This document shows positions 54,357-63,955 of a DNA stretch of 63,955 bases, piece by piece. Under the pieces are notes generated by a model. The model searched no databases. It saw nothing but the letters and a program-made list of their open reading frames with translations, and was not told the origin of the DNA. The DNA is from Globisporangium splendens (Eukaryota > Oomycota > Peronosporomycetes > Pythiales > Pythiaceae). Position 1 is the stretch's first letter. Every line of letters begins with the position of its first letter. The position numbers were made by a program, and so were the translations under genes. The DNA is taken from positions 1-63,955 of the forward strand of contig VFIW01000168.1 in the NCBI GenBank assembly GCA_006386115.1. Reading direction: 5' to 3'.

Positions 54357-55172
54357 TTTACGGCCATGTGAATCAGCTTCACGAGTCTGCGTTGTGTGTA
54401 GTCGCGCTCGAACTCCTTGTTGGATATTTCGTAAAGATTGTTCGTCTTCGAGTAGCCGTCGGGGGTCCGGAAGCATTGCCAAAAAGACAAATCCGATGTA
54501 AGTCACTGCTGTTCAAAGTATTTCCACAAGTCCGCTAGCCTTTGCTTTTTCCCGTGCATTTCTTCTAACTTGTGATCTCGCGGCAAACTCCTGCATGCTC
54601 CTCGAATAGTGCATCTCAAACAAGTGTTTGAACGCGAGTCGCATGTCTTCAGGTGGAAAGCCATGAGATCTTTTCTTCACGTTCGTGATTACGTGAAAGA
54701 AACACGTCAGATACTCTCCTCCGTTGCTCTCATTGATTCTTTGAAATGCATCCTTCTGAGCATCGTCTACATCTTCTATTATGCACTTGATTGCTGTGCG
54801 TGGTCCGGATATGTTCGTGTATTGACTGCATAAAGCGGAGAACGCTTCAGAGAGTTAGACTTCTGTGAGTTAGCTCACGACAAAATGTGCAACCAGATGA
54901 AATATCCACGCGGAACCGGAAACCCCACTTACAACCATCGGATACCCAGAGAGATTCAGCTTAATCGTCACGTCGACGTGAAATATCCATGAGGATACGC
55001 GGTCGAAATGGCGAAGTAGTTTGCGTGTTATTACCCCGACGACGAAGGGACGATCCTTGCTTCCATCGCCTGCGGTATGCGCACGATCTGCCATTTTGTT
55101 CCAACCAAACACAAAAGTCTCGTCATCACTCATAGGCTCTCGATATTGGTGGGCTTCGATTAGGTTTTTCAT
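54357..55172 (-). pseudogene. MULE-type transposase, main part, degenerate
   Basis: Minus-strand remnant of a Mutator-like transposase. From Met at 55170-55172 come FVFGWNKMADRAHTAGDGS and the block WIFHVDVTIKLNLSGYPMVV (the DDE-region Asp in FHVD). Downstream, in shifted frames, come YLTCFFHVITNVKK, an LWKYFEQQ-stop-LTSDLSFWQ segment and FRTPDGYSKTNNLYE followed by FERDYTQRRLVKLIH. At least one stop and two frame changes are present, so it is dead independently of the A2 insertion, which separates it from its C-terminus at 47942-48151. No terminal inverted repeats were identified. Confidence 0.6.
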
Positions 55173-56517
55173 GTCCTCTACGCGGTCTGCGTGATGTAGT
55201 TTTGAGGTGCGGTAGTGGATGGGAAAGCTTTGAAGTTGCTACGGGTCTGGTGTGTTGTAAGGAATGGTTGCAAGTTGGCTTCTGACGCCGTTGAGTAATC
55301 ATCCTTCATTCATTTTGACCATTATATAGCGCTTTACACCAAATGACATCTGATTCCTCATGGGATATCTGGGCTCAAATGATCATCGGCTTGCAGCACG
55401 ACGCCACGTAGGTCTCGTAGGCACAACTATATAGCGAGTTGCCATTTACATTGTGTGGTCTTCATCTCTTCACATGCGCTCGACTTGCACACGAGCTGCT
55501 TGTACCGCATGTCGCGGTTGTCCAACTTCATAGAGCACTTGGGGGTACAGCGGCGCTCTCGTGATGCTGTCACTCCGTAAGGAGTCAAAGATTTCTTCAA
55601 GCTCAATTTCACTGACATCTTCACGAAGTCGCTTCCATGCACACACTGCTCGCATTGTTTCTGGTTTGTAGGTGAATAGCAAATGGTGCAGTACTAGAAT
55701 GTGTGCGTTCAGAGCTGCGGTATTTTGACAGTTTTTTACAATTATGAGTGTTTCGGTCATTCTATGAAAAGGAAACATCCGGCTGCGTGGAAGCAACTAT
55801 TGGCTAAACACAACGTCTCTCTTGTCCTTGTCTCACTCTGCTCAAATGTGTGTTGCTTATGCCCATAACTCCGAGCTCGTGCTCTATTATTTGCTGTGCT
55901 GCCCATAGCTATGTACCATTGTCTATATTTCGGTTTGTTCAGTCTACTTTTAAGGTTGACTCCTGCGAAACTCTACCTACCAGAATGCCACAGTGGCCAC
56001 TTCCTGTTTATGAACACCAATGTGGGACTTCTCTGCACTAGTCCCGATATCGGAGAGACTTTCACGCTGTGTGGTGAACTGGATACAGTCTGGTGCCTCA
56101 GATGCAATCACTTCAGTCGGAGTCGAAACAGTAGCACCAGCTGTTGAAGGTTGTTTTGAGTGAATTTTACCACGTGGTGCAAGTTGCAGTATCCTTCCCA
56201 ATTGCACGACTGCAACATGGAAACCGCTCGCAACGCATTGTACATACGCACTGTGTACGCCGCGCAATGTGTGCAACCAAAAGCCTCCTCAAGATCTCGG
56301 ACAAATTATCGCACAAGGCGTCAATGCGCTCATAATCAATGCGTCATCAGCTGCAAATCCCATTCCAATGCTGATGCGCCAGGATTCTCAGATGCGCACA
56401 CAAAGAACGATGATTTTCTCAGGGGTGCGGCGGTGGACAGTGGAGTATCCAGTGCCTGCGTCCACACATGCGTCGTCACTATATTCACACTTCTTTTCTC
56501 AAGGATCGTAAGGACTA
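55173..56517. other. Interval between MULE relic and right duplication arm
   Basis: No recognised gene. A minus-strand open frame at 55470-55796 (108 codons, with KPETMRAVCAWKRLREDVSE) may be an exon or a further transposon remnant, but nothing confirms it. Confidence 0.35.
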
Positions 56518-58229
56518 CAGGAGTGCCATCCCCGTGTTAACTTGCACTTCTGCGTATATGTGTTTGTCCTGTGGCACTTTTGTGTCCAGGTTGGATCTTT
56601 TCGTATCACAGCGAAGGAGTCAGAAGATCTCTCGAGTGAATGGAAACGAACAACGAGCCGACGCGCCGATAATAATCAGTAAGATGCGAGCTAAAATCGA
56701 GCCATTATGACCACCATCAGCTTTGAGGGAAGATCGTTTCAAATGAACAGATGGAAAACAAAGAGATGCGGTACGTACGTCCGACCGTGGGATGTGCTGC
56801 TGCACCTTGAAAGCATGCATTCAGTCCAGAGTTTTTCTCAAGTTGCAAAAATCGTCCTCTATCTGGGACTTGTCTTTTGGCTCACAAATAGGATACATAA
56901 GCAGGGCAGGCTACTTTTCCACTGGATTGGATTGTTGAGGGGCTTCGGTAGCAAAATCGTTCTTTTCGACAATTAGTCGTGCATTAAAATGCCACCTGGC
57001 ATCCAATCCAGAACAGCTTGCATGGGATACGCCCATTAATCTGCTCGCGGTGAAAAGAAGAAACTACGGGCATGTGCTGTTCTCTGGCACATGCAAATCC
57101 TAACTCGTGTCAGCGCCAGATGGCAATGCAGTTTCAGCGATGGAAGTACCGTTTTATCACAAGTAGCCAGGATATTGCAGAAGCAGTCACTTTGGCTTGA
57201 TATCGCTCGCTTGATTTTGCGCACTCGCGAGTTTCGCGCGTTGGTTTGAGACTCTCACTTTCTGTTTTGCCTTCAACCAGCAACAACAACCAACCAAGAA
57301 CCAACAAACCACCAGCTGTCCCCCGAACCATGAAGATCTTCTCGCTCGCCGTCGCCTTCGCTGGACTCCTCTCCACTGTCACCGCCGTCTCTGCGGTCGC
57401 TGCGGACGGTGTTGTCGCCAAGGGAGAGAAATCCTACGGATACAAGGAGAACGACGCGTCCATGTACGGACCTTCGCAGTGGGCTACCCAGTACCCAACG
57501 TCGTGCGCTGGCAAGAGTCAGTCGCCAATCAATATCGCCTCGAAGACCTCTCTCACAAAAGGATCCCGCAAGCAGCCACTGCAATTCGCGGGCTCGTGCT
57601 CCAGCTACAAAATTGCTCAAACCGAAGACTCGTACAAGGGTACAGTTCAAGGAGGCTCATGCACGGTCGCGGCGAACGGCGCCTCGTACTCGATGGCGCA
57701 GTTCCATGTCCACACTCCATCGGAGCACACGGTCAACGGCAAGGTGTACGACGGCGAGATTCACTTTGTACACAGCAATGCTGACGGCAGCAAGCTCCTC
57801 GTCGTGGGCGCCTTCCTCGAGAAGAATAAGGGAAAGACGGACCCTTGGGTGGCCAGCGTCTTGAACGCAGCGAACCGCGTCAACTCTACGGCTTCGGTCG
57901 ACGTCAACTTGTGAGTCCAAACATTGTTTTCTTTGTTCCTGCCACCCATTGTATGCTGACAATATCTTTTTGTGTGGCTCTTGCAGTGAATCGTACTCCA
58001 AGCTGCTTCTTTCGCGGCGTCGAAGGGACGTGAATTCAACTACCCAGGCAGTCTCACCACGCCAACGTGCAGTGAGATCGTCGACTGGTGGGTCTTGGAG
58101 CAGCCTCTCCAGGTGTCGTCCGCGGATCTTGCGAAGCTCCAGGCGAACTTGAAGAAGCTTCACGCCACGGACAACGGTCGCAACGCGAGACCTACGCAAC
58201 CACTCAACGGAAGAAAGATCACCGTGTAC
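56518..58229 (+). repeat. Inverted duplication, right arm
   Basis: Reverse complement of 30893-32612, including upstream block, promoter, exon 1, intron and exon 2. A one-base gap near 56650 and one in exon 2 are the only indels noticed. Confidence 0.85.
56707..56976 (+). repeat. Conserved block upstream of carbonic anhydrase genes, copy 2
   Basis: Same 89-codon open stretch as copy 1, at the same distance from its carbonic anhydrase (start 57330), as part of the duplication arm. Confidence 0.6.
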
Positions 58230-58232
58230 TAG
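57330..58232 (+). pseudogene. Alpha-carbonic anhydrase 2, frameshifted
   Basis: Exon 1 (57330-57910) encodes the same protein as copy 1, with signal peptide and zinc ligands AQFHVH and GEIHFVH. Exon 2 (57987-58232) is 246 bases where the other three copies have 247. One base is missing near 58013 (CTTTCGCGGCG against CTTTCTGCGGCG in copy 3), so the frame leaves after KLLLS and the C-terminal FNYPGSLTTPTC...WW part is lost. The rest of exon 2 is unmutated, so the lesion is recent or a sequencing error. A truncated secreted product with the zinc site but without the C-terminal core would probably not fold. Confidence 0.8.
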
Positions 58233-59039
58233 ACGCTTACAAGTGGGGTCGTTCCGTGACCTCGAGAAGCTGCTGTAACCTGGATAATGTAAATACTTTA
58301 TATCGGCTCTTCTCGCAATGTGCGTGCGTTTCAGGACAATGGACAGCTTCGCAAACGGTTGGTCAAACCGGCTGATGATGAGGTTCTTCAACGGTTGTGA
58401 CGTGTTGATGGCGTCGACCATCGTAATATGAGAAAGTTCACTCAAGTATGCAAGAAACGTACATGCATTTCAATGGACAAGTGCCCATTCACTGCCCTGC
58501 TCAATTCACACTGGCGACCAGGACGCAATACTTCAACTGTAACGACTCGCCGACGAAAGTGTGCCTCTTGAACGTCTGACAAAACGGTGAAGTCTACGAC
58601 CAGAGTGATTACTCGCCATGGCGAAATAAACGCGTGTCATGGTTGTGCACGATATCGACTGCATCGTATGCTGAGTGTAATTCGTTCACTCATCTGCAAC
58701 GAGCATCATAAAATTGCTACAACGCTACGGCTCTGCTGGAACTGAGTGTCCTAGTAGCGTCTTTACTTCTCAACCACGTTCCACTCGTTGTTATTCGAGT
58801 GGGTGTCCAAAGCGGTTTATCCCTGCTCCTAAGATTTGCTTGAAGTTAAAGAAGGCTCTATGAGTTTGCAAACTGTTCAATATACCCTTGTCACTTTTTA
58901 AGACAACGACCAGCCGTGGGACGACCTGGATTTTGGACCTGATGATGGAATTGTAAAGCAGATCGGCGCAAATCAAACGTAGGTAAAGGAGACGAGAATT
59001 TTCCGCTGCAGCTACACAAATACACTGTGTACCACCATC

Positions 59040-59235
59040 AGGCTTGCGTGGAAGATCGTTTTTGAACAACAGCTGGAGGACAAAGAACTGTACGTCGATT
59101 CGGCCGTGGGGTATCTGCCAGCACTTTGAGGAAATGGATGCACAGCACTTTGATTCAAGAAGCAAAATGCCGTCCTTCTTTCGTGTGCTGTTCCTTTGGC
59201 TCACAGAAGGAATAATCGGATCGGGCTGGTAATCA
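59040..59235 (+). repeat. Conserved upstream block, orphan copy 3
   Basis: Diverged copy (GAAGATCGTTTTTGAACAAC ... CGGCCGTGGGGTATC ... TTTGGCTCACAGAAGG) open for 62 codons. The following kilobase has no carbonic anhydrase exon that I can see, so either the gene was lost or the block moves on its own. Confidence 0.45.
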
Positions 59236-61309
59236 GCACTGGCTTTTACATTTCACTGGACCAGCAGTGTCCCTCTAGTGCAGACAACCCCTTTGTTAAC
59301 TGACAGCGACCACACCACCGATCTGATGGCGACTTGCGCGAAACAGCATATGGCAGCTGCTTCTGTGCCTCATTACGAAAAGACACGAAACTTTTCACTG
59401 GCGCTTTAATGCTCATTATTTTCGCCTGATTTCGAATATTTGACTCCCCCTAATCAATACAGTCGTTGTCACCACTTGCTCGTCGTCACCGATCTGTTGG
59501 CGGAAGGCGTGCAAGAAAGTAGTAAAGGAAGTGCCGTGTGGCTCGCTCCTCCATGCGATAATGACGGCTGTGTGTACAGCATTCACCGTACGTACTTGGC
59601 GAGCATGCTTGTCGCTTTCGGCGCGAATACACACTTCGACAAATCAATCTGCGATAAGCGCTGTCATAATGTAGTTATCAAGCGAGCTCGAGCCGCGCCA
59701 AACCCAGCAGCACCATCTCCCGCGCCGAGGAACGTGACGTCTCAACGAAAGGAAACTTGTTGCTGTGGCTTCGTTGTGGGAGCGTCAAATCCCACGTAAT
59801 GTGATTGGCTGAAAATGAGTAGCGCGAATCGATGGAATGAAAACTCTTGTTCTGTTGCTGCGGACATTCACGACCCGAAATGTGTCGGCATTTCTTTGTA
59901 TTGGCACTAAATGCTTGTTTTATTTGCTGACCATGACGATTGTTAGTCAAAGTTGCTCATCCTTGAAATTGTGTTGATTATGAGGATGCACCTCGTGTTC
60001 AGATTAAAATGGAGATAGTGAGGTTATATGCCCTCATAGCAACCAAGAATACACAGTCTTTATGTGACATGCATCAGCGCTTTTTTCCTTGTCAAGGTCA
60101 GGTGTGTTGCGCCACGATCAGAAAACGCACCGGCATCTTGAGATGCGAATTCGTTTGGAAAAACGTTAAGCCAATCCATCCGACAGCCAGAGACAGCAAC
60201 CTCGCACGCCGCCGATCGGATGGAAAGCAGACTAAGATCGAAAGTAATATCAGGAGTGGCGCAGATTGAGACCGAATTGCAGAAATGGTGACGGACCAAT
60301 GCTGCACACGCATTTTATTGCGGCATCAAATGAATCGAAAAGAGGGATTATTATAATAGACACGACGTTTTGAAAGTCCGAGTAGGATGTGGTTCAGGGT
60401 CTCTCTCGCCCTGGGACAGACCTTCTCTGTATCACAGTCAGCAATGAAGTCAGAACAAGTGAATAGATTATTGCTTGTGAGGATAAAAAGGAGCAATGGA
60501 CTGCTTGATATGTAATATTAATAGCTAGTTGTCACCATGCTGGGAATGCGTTTTTAACCAGGCAGTCGACAGTTTATGTTTCACTGCAGTCATGCTCTCT
60601 GTGCATAATTACCACCACGAATAGGGGAATATAGCAATTTCCCACACACATATTTAAACCAAAACTACCGTAAATAGATCCATCTATTTGGCAAATTTCT
60701 CGTTGTCAACTTTTAACTTTGCAACGCGATGCAACTGCTCCACTGTTGCTTTTTCAGCTCAAGCTCTTACAATAGATCAGAGCCACCATCACGTGAACGA
60801 GGGTCTATGAACTGCATATCTGGAAGCATCGAAGCCATGCAAAGTCAGAACGAAAGCTTCGAACAGAGCTAGCAGCAGCTGCCTTGAATACTAAACGAAA
60901 ATCACTTGGAGGGCATTTAGTGTCAATTTCTCGGAACGCAGCAATCACAGGATCTAACGTTATCTGGTCAGTGTGATAGCCTGTAGGTTGAAGTGAGTGC
61001 TGCTTTGGCAACAATTTGACACCATTATTTAGTCATTACCTTTGCTGCTTTATATTTTGCGAGGAGATGTGCATTCAGCGCTGAGCAAAATCATGGTCGC
61101 AGCGCGAGTAATTGCCTTCCCAGATGTGTCATAGCGATAAATCATATAGAAATGGGCTCCTTTGGCGCATTTACAATTTCTGCAATCAGTGCTGCAGCTT
61201 TTTTAGATAACACAGGTTTCGTTTCGTAAAACATCTAATTGACTCGTAATTTTCACTATGCACTATCAATATTTACGGGTGTGATTTCAACAGCTAACGT
61301 TTACGCATC

Positions 61310-61460
61310 ACCCTGACGTGCAAGATCGTTTCGAGTCCTAGCTGGAGAACAAGGAACTGTGGTGGTGCGTTAGTCCGACCATGGGATTTCCTTCTGCGCT
61401 TTGAAGAAGCAGCTTCCTCACAATGCGACAAATTGCCCCTTTTCCGCATGTTGTTCCTTT
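61310..61460 (+). repeat. Conserved upstream block, copy 4
   Basis: Most diverged copy (GCAAGATCGTTTCGAGTCC ... GTCCGACCATGGGATTTC ... TTTGACTCGTAAATCG), 600-750 bases before carbonic anhydrase 3. It has lost the long open frame, which argues for a DNA rather than a protein role. Confidence 0.45.
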
Positions 61461-61987
61461 GACTCGTAAATCGAGCGACCAAGTCAAGAGACACCAGCAA
61501 ACAACGCAAAACATCCCAGTGACATTTTGGCTGACAACAAGCCGACAGTCAGTGCATATTGGCTATCAGCATACTTTTATCTCAAAAGAAGGGATGCGCA
61601 ATATGATAGTATTCTTACCCTCATTAAAGAGGAATGCATCTAATTCTTGCTGCCAGAACCGAAGTTCGTCTGGCAATGCGGGTGTAAACACGGACACACT
61701 TACGAACTCAAACTCGGTATCAAGAATTAACCGATTACTCGACATGCCGGACATCCTATCTGCAATGCTCAGCATGCGTGGGACACACGAGTTTATCTTA
61801 GTAGCTCTTCTGTGAAAAAAATGAACAATGGGATGCTGTCGCTGCTTGGCCGATCCAACAACGTACTCCACGTGGAAAATTAAAGCCAGGTGGAAGTGGT
61901 GCAAAGAAGCATGCATTGTGTGTAATCGCATCGAACCATGGCCGCTCGATTAATTGCCTTTCATGCTCGCACATGAACTATTGACAT

Positions 61988-62006
61988 CTTCACTTTCTGT
62001 TTTGCC
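61988..62006 (+). promoter_or_regulatory. Putative core promoter of carbonic anhydrase 3
   Basis: TCACTTTCTGTTTTGCC, as before copies 1 and 2, although the sequence further upstream differs. The conserved segment therefore starts at the promoter, about 75 bases before the ATG. Confidence 0.45.
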
Positions 62007-62064
62007 TTCAACCAGCAACAACAACCAACCAAGAACCAACGAACCACCAGCTCTCCTCCGAACC

Positions 62065-62964
62065 ATGAAGATCTTCTCGCTCGCCGTCGCCTTCGCTGGA
62101 CTCCTCTCCACTGTCACCGCCGTCTCTGCGGTCGCTGCGGACGGTGTCGTTGCCGAGGGAGAGAAATCCTACGGATACAAGGAGAGCGACGCGTCCATGT
62201 ACGGACCTTCGCAGTGGGCTACCCAGTACCCAACGTCGTGCGCTGGCAAGAGTCAATCGCCAATCAATATCGCGTCGAGCACTGCCGCCAAAGGCTCTCA
62301 AAAGCAGCCACTGCAATTCGCGGGCTCGTGCTCCAGCTACAAAATTGCTCAAACCGAAGACTCGTACAAGGGTACAGTTCAAGGAGGCTCGTGCACGGCC
62401 GCGGCGAACGGCGCCTCGTACTCGATGGCGCAGTTCCATGTCCACACTCCATCGGAGCACACGGTCAACGGCAAGGTGTACGACGGTGAGATTCACTTTG
62501 TGCACAGCAGTGCTGACGGCAGCAAGCTCCTCGTCGTGGGTGCCTTCCTCGAGAAGAACAAGGGAAAGACGGACCCTTGGGTGGCCAGCGTCTTGAACGC
62601 AGCGAACCGCGTCAACTCTACGGCTTCGGTCGACGTCAACTTGTGAGTCCAAACATTGTTTTCTTTGTTCCTGCCACACATTGTATGCTGACAGTATCTT
62701 TTGTGTGGCTCCTGCAGTGAATCGTACTCCAAGCTGCTTCTTTCTGCGGCGTCGAAGGGACGTGAATTCAACTACCCAGGCAGTCTCACCACGCCAACGT
62801 GCAGTGAGATCGTCGACTGGTGGGTCTTGGAGCAGCCTCTCCAGGTGTCGTCCGCGGACTTTGATAACCTCCAGGCGAACTTGAAGAAGCTTCACGCCAC
62901 GGACAACGGTCGCAACGCGAGACCTACGCAACCACTCAACGGCCGAACGATCACCGTGTACTAG
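62065..62964 (+). CDS. Secreted alpha-carbonic anhydrase 3
   Basis: Intact two-exon gene (62065-62642, 62718-62964; 75-base GT-AG intron, phase 2), 274 residues. Signal peptide MKIFSLAVAFAGLLSTVTAVSA as in copies 1 and 2. Zinc-binding AQFHVHTPSEHTVNGKVYD and GEIHFVH. Exon 2 has FNYPGSLTTPTCSEIVDWW and QPLNGRTITVY. Differences from copy 1 cluster around the region after SPINIAS (one residue shorter) and in a few exon 2 positions. Convergent with copy 4, 533 bases away. Confidence 0.93.
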
Positions 62965-63497
62965 ACGCGTGAAGGTGATGCACCTACACTCACTGTCCTG
63001 TTAGGTGCAGAACTCGATATGCATTGAATCCACCTTTTTTTACAAGCGTGAGAATAATACTGCAGTTCAAGTATTTCTTCGCTAGAATTGGTTTTCATGG
63101 TTTGTTTGGGAAGGTTGACTTGTGCGCAGCGTACTTGATGGCCGGTTCCACAAAAATATCAATGACAATTCATAATGAACTAACCACCTGTCAAACCATC
63201 TCCATCGTGCCGCTGCTGTGTGCGAAGAAGCTTTCGAAATTCCATCGACAATGAGTCAAAGGAGATGCGCGCATGTCGTCGCTTGATTAATCCTGGTGAT
63301 GGGCATTTCCATCAAGTTCACACAACCAGACACGCTATTTGTGCCACTCGCGTGTCTTGTCTCGGACAAATAGAAATCGTTAAATCAGTCCTGTTTCGCA
63401 TGTACGCCGCTGCAAGAAGACAAGAGCTGAGCATGATGGAAGGGGTAACAGCATGCTTTTATTGTTGATGAGGCATTGCTCAGAAAAAAAAAGTCAC
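62965..63497. other. Convergent 3' intergenic region
   Basis: Holds the 3' ends of copies 3 and 4. No gene seen. Confidence 0.45.
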
Positions 63498-63955
63498 TTA
63501 GTAGACCATAATGGTGCGACCGTTGAGTGGTTGGGTAGGTCTCGCACCACGGCCGCGATCTGTGGCTGGGAGTTTCTCTAGGTGGGCCTGGAACTTGTCG
63601 AAATCAGCTGGAGAGACCTGCAGTGGGGCTTGCAAAACCCACCAGTCAACAATCTCGCTGCACGTTGGAGTCGTGAGACTGCCTGGGTAGTTGAACATTT
63701 TGCCCTTCGAGGCAGCAGCAGTGAGCAGAGAGGAGTAGGATCCGCTACAAATAACAATAACAATAATAATACACAACTCCGTGAGTGCTCGTGGAGAAAT
63801 TGGTAGCAGCCAAAATAGTTGATCGAGTACTCACAGCTTGACAGACAACGGGTCCGTAGTGTTGACAGCGCTCAACGCGCTCCATACACTGGTCAACCAA
63901 GGATCAGTCATTGCACCCTGCTTCTTCTCCAGGAACAGACCCACAACAAGAAGAG
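63498..63955 (-). CDS. Alpha-carbonic anhydrase 4, N-terminus beyond window
   Basis: Minus-strand gene. Exon 2 (63498-63744, 247 bases) encodes FNYPGSLTTPTCSEIVDWW and QPLNGRTIMVY. The intron (63745-63834) has a GT donor and TAG acceptor and a run of CAATAA-like repeats. The last part of exon 1 (63835-63955) reads LLVVGLFLEKKQGAMTDPWL. The zinc ligands lie outside. It is more diverged from copies 1-3 than they are from each other but shares intron position and phase. Confidence 0.88.

Larger units (their letters stand above)
58233..62064. other. Interval between carbonic anhydrases 2 and 3
   Basis: 3.8 kb without a recognised gene. It contains an orphan copy of the upstream block (~59040-59235) with no carbonic anhydrase after it, and the block belonging to copy 3 (~61310-61460). 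Short open frames elsewhere lack domains. Confidence 0.4.

Noticed and set aside
58011..58020. Programmed frameshift in carbonic anhydrase 2
   Set aside because: No slippery sequence or overlap; the simple absence of one base relative to copies 1, 3 and 4 (246 against 247 bases in exon 2) is the better explanation.
62008..62931. 307-codon minus-strand open frame opposite carbonic anhydrase 3 (and 262 codons at 57657-58445)
   Set aside because: Shadow of strongly biased codons of the sense gene; it crosses exon 1, intron and exon 2 and has no motif of its own. Unlike the B/C antisense frames, it lies opposite a conserved structured domain along its whole length.
1..63955. CRISPR arrays, bacterial operons, rRNA genes
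   Set aside because: No regularly spaced repeats, no ribosome-binding-site organisation and no rRNA sequence seen; introns and LTR elements indicate a eukaryotic nuclear locus. tRNA genes were looked for only by eye and none was recognised.

Overview
This window is nuclear DNA of a filamentous oomycete, most probably a Phytophthora/Peronosporales-type plant pathogen. The evidence is: tandem amino-acid/auxin permease (AAAP) genes, a cluster of secreted alpha-carbonic anhydrases, a small secreted Cys-rich protein with an RxLR-type tetrapeptide, a relic of a legume-lectin-like domain, short GT-AG introns, an oomycete-style core promoter (TCAYT initiator plus T-rich flank), and many Ty3/gypsy chromoviruses. 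The species cannot be decided from the sequence alone.

Layout. 1-5853: three AAAP transporters in tandem on the minus strand; the first runs off the left edge and shares a 613-bp identical block with the third. 6556-7869: a five-exon FBXO7/PI31-like F-box gene (+). 8154-15989: a host gene of unknown function cut in two by a young, structurally intact gypsy element (A1, 9077-15281, target duplication GAAGG). 16092-24442: a large USP-type deubiquitinase and a HAD-family hydrolase (both -). 24733-28437: lectin-domain relic, secreted Cys-rich protein and a fourth AAAP transporter (all -). 28438-30888 is gene-poor. 30889-31792: carbonic anhydrase 1 (-). 33360-47863: a retrotransposon block made of an inverted solo LTR, a decayed chromovirus (B) and a second, gag-less chromovirus (C) joined to B's 3' LTR. 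48152-54356: a second intact copy of element A (A2), inserted into a dead MULE transposase. 56518-58229: an inverted duplicate of the carbonic anhydrase 1 locus whose gene has a one-base frameshift. 62065-63955: carbonic anhydrases 3 (+) and 4 (-, runs off the right edge), convergent.

How the parts relate. The AAAP and carbonic anhydrase families are expanding by local duplication and sequence homogenisation. The gypsy elements drive the rest of the structure: A1 broke a host gene, A2 broke a transposase, and B/C fill the space between the two inverted carbonic anhydrase copies.

The most unusual observation is an antisense reading frame shared by the diverged chromoviruses B and C. It lies opposite and downstream of the pol 3' end, has a conserved N-terminal motif and a C-terminal coiled coil, and is arranged so that one strand encodes structured protein where the other encodes low-complexity linker. 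It looks like an undescribed accessory gene of this retrotransposon lineage. Element A carries a separate candidate, a 100-residue basic ORF ahead of gag-pol.
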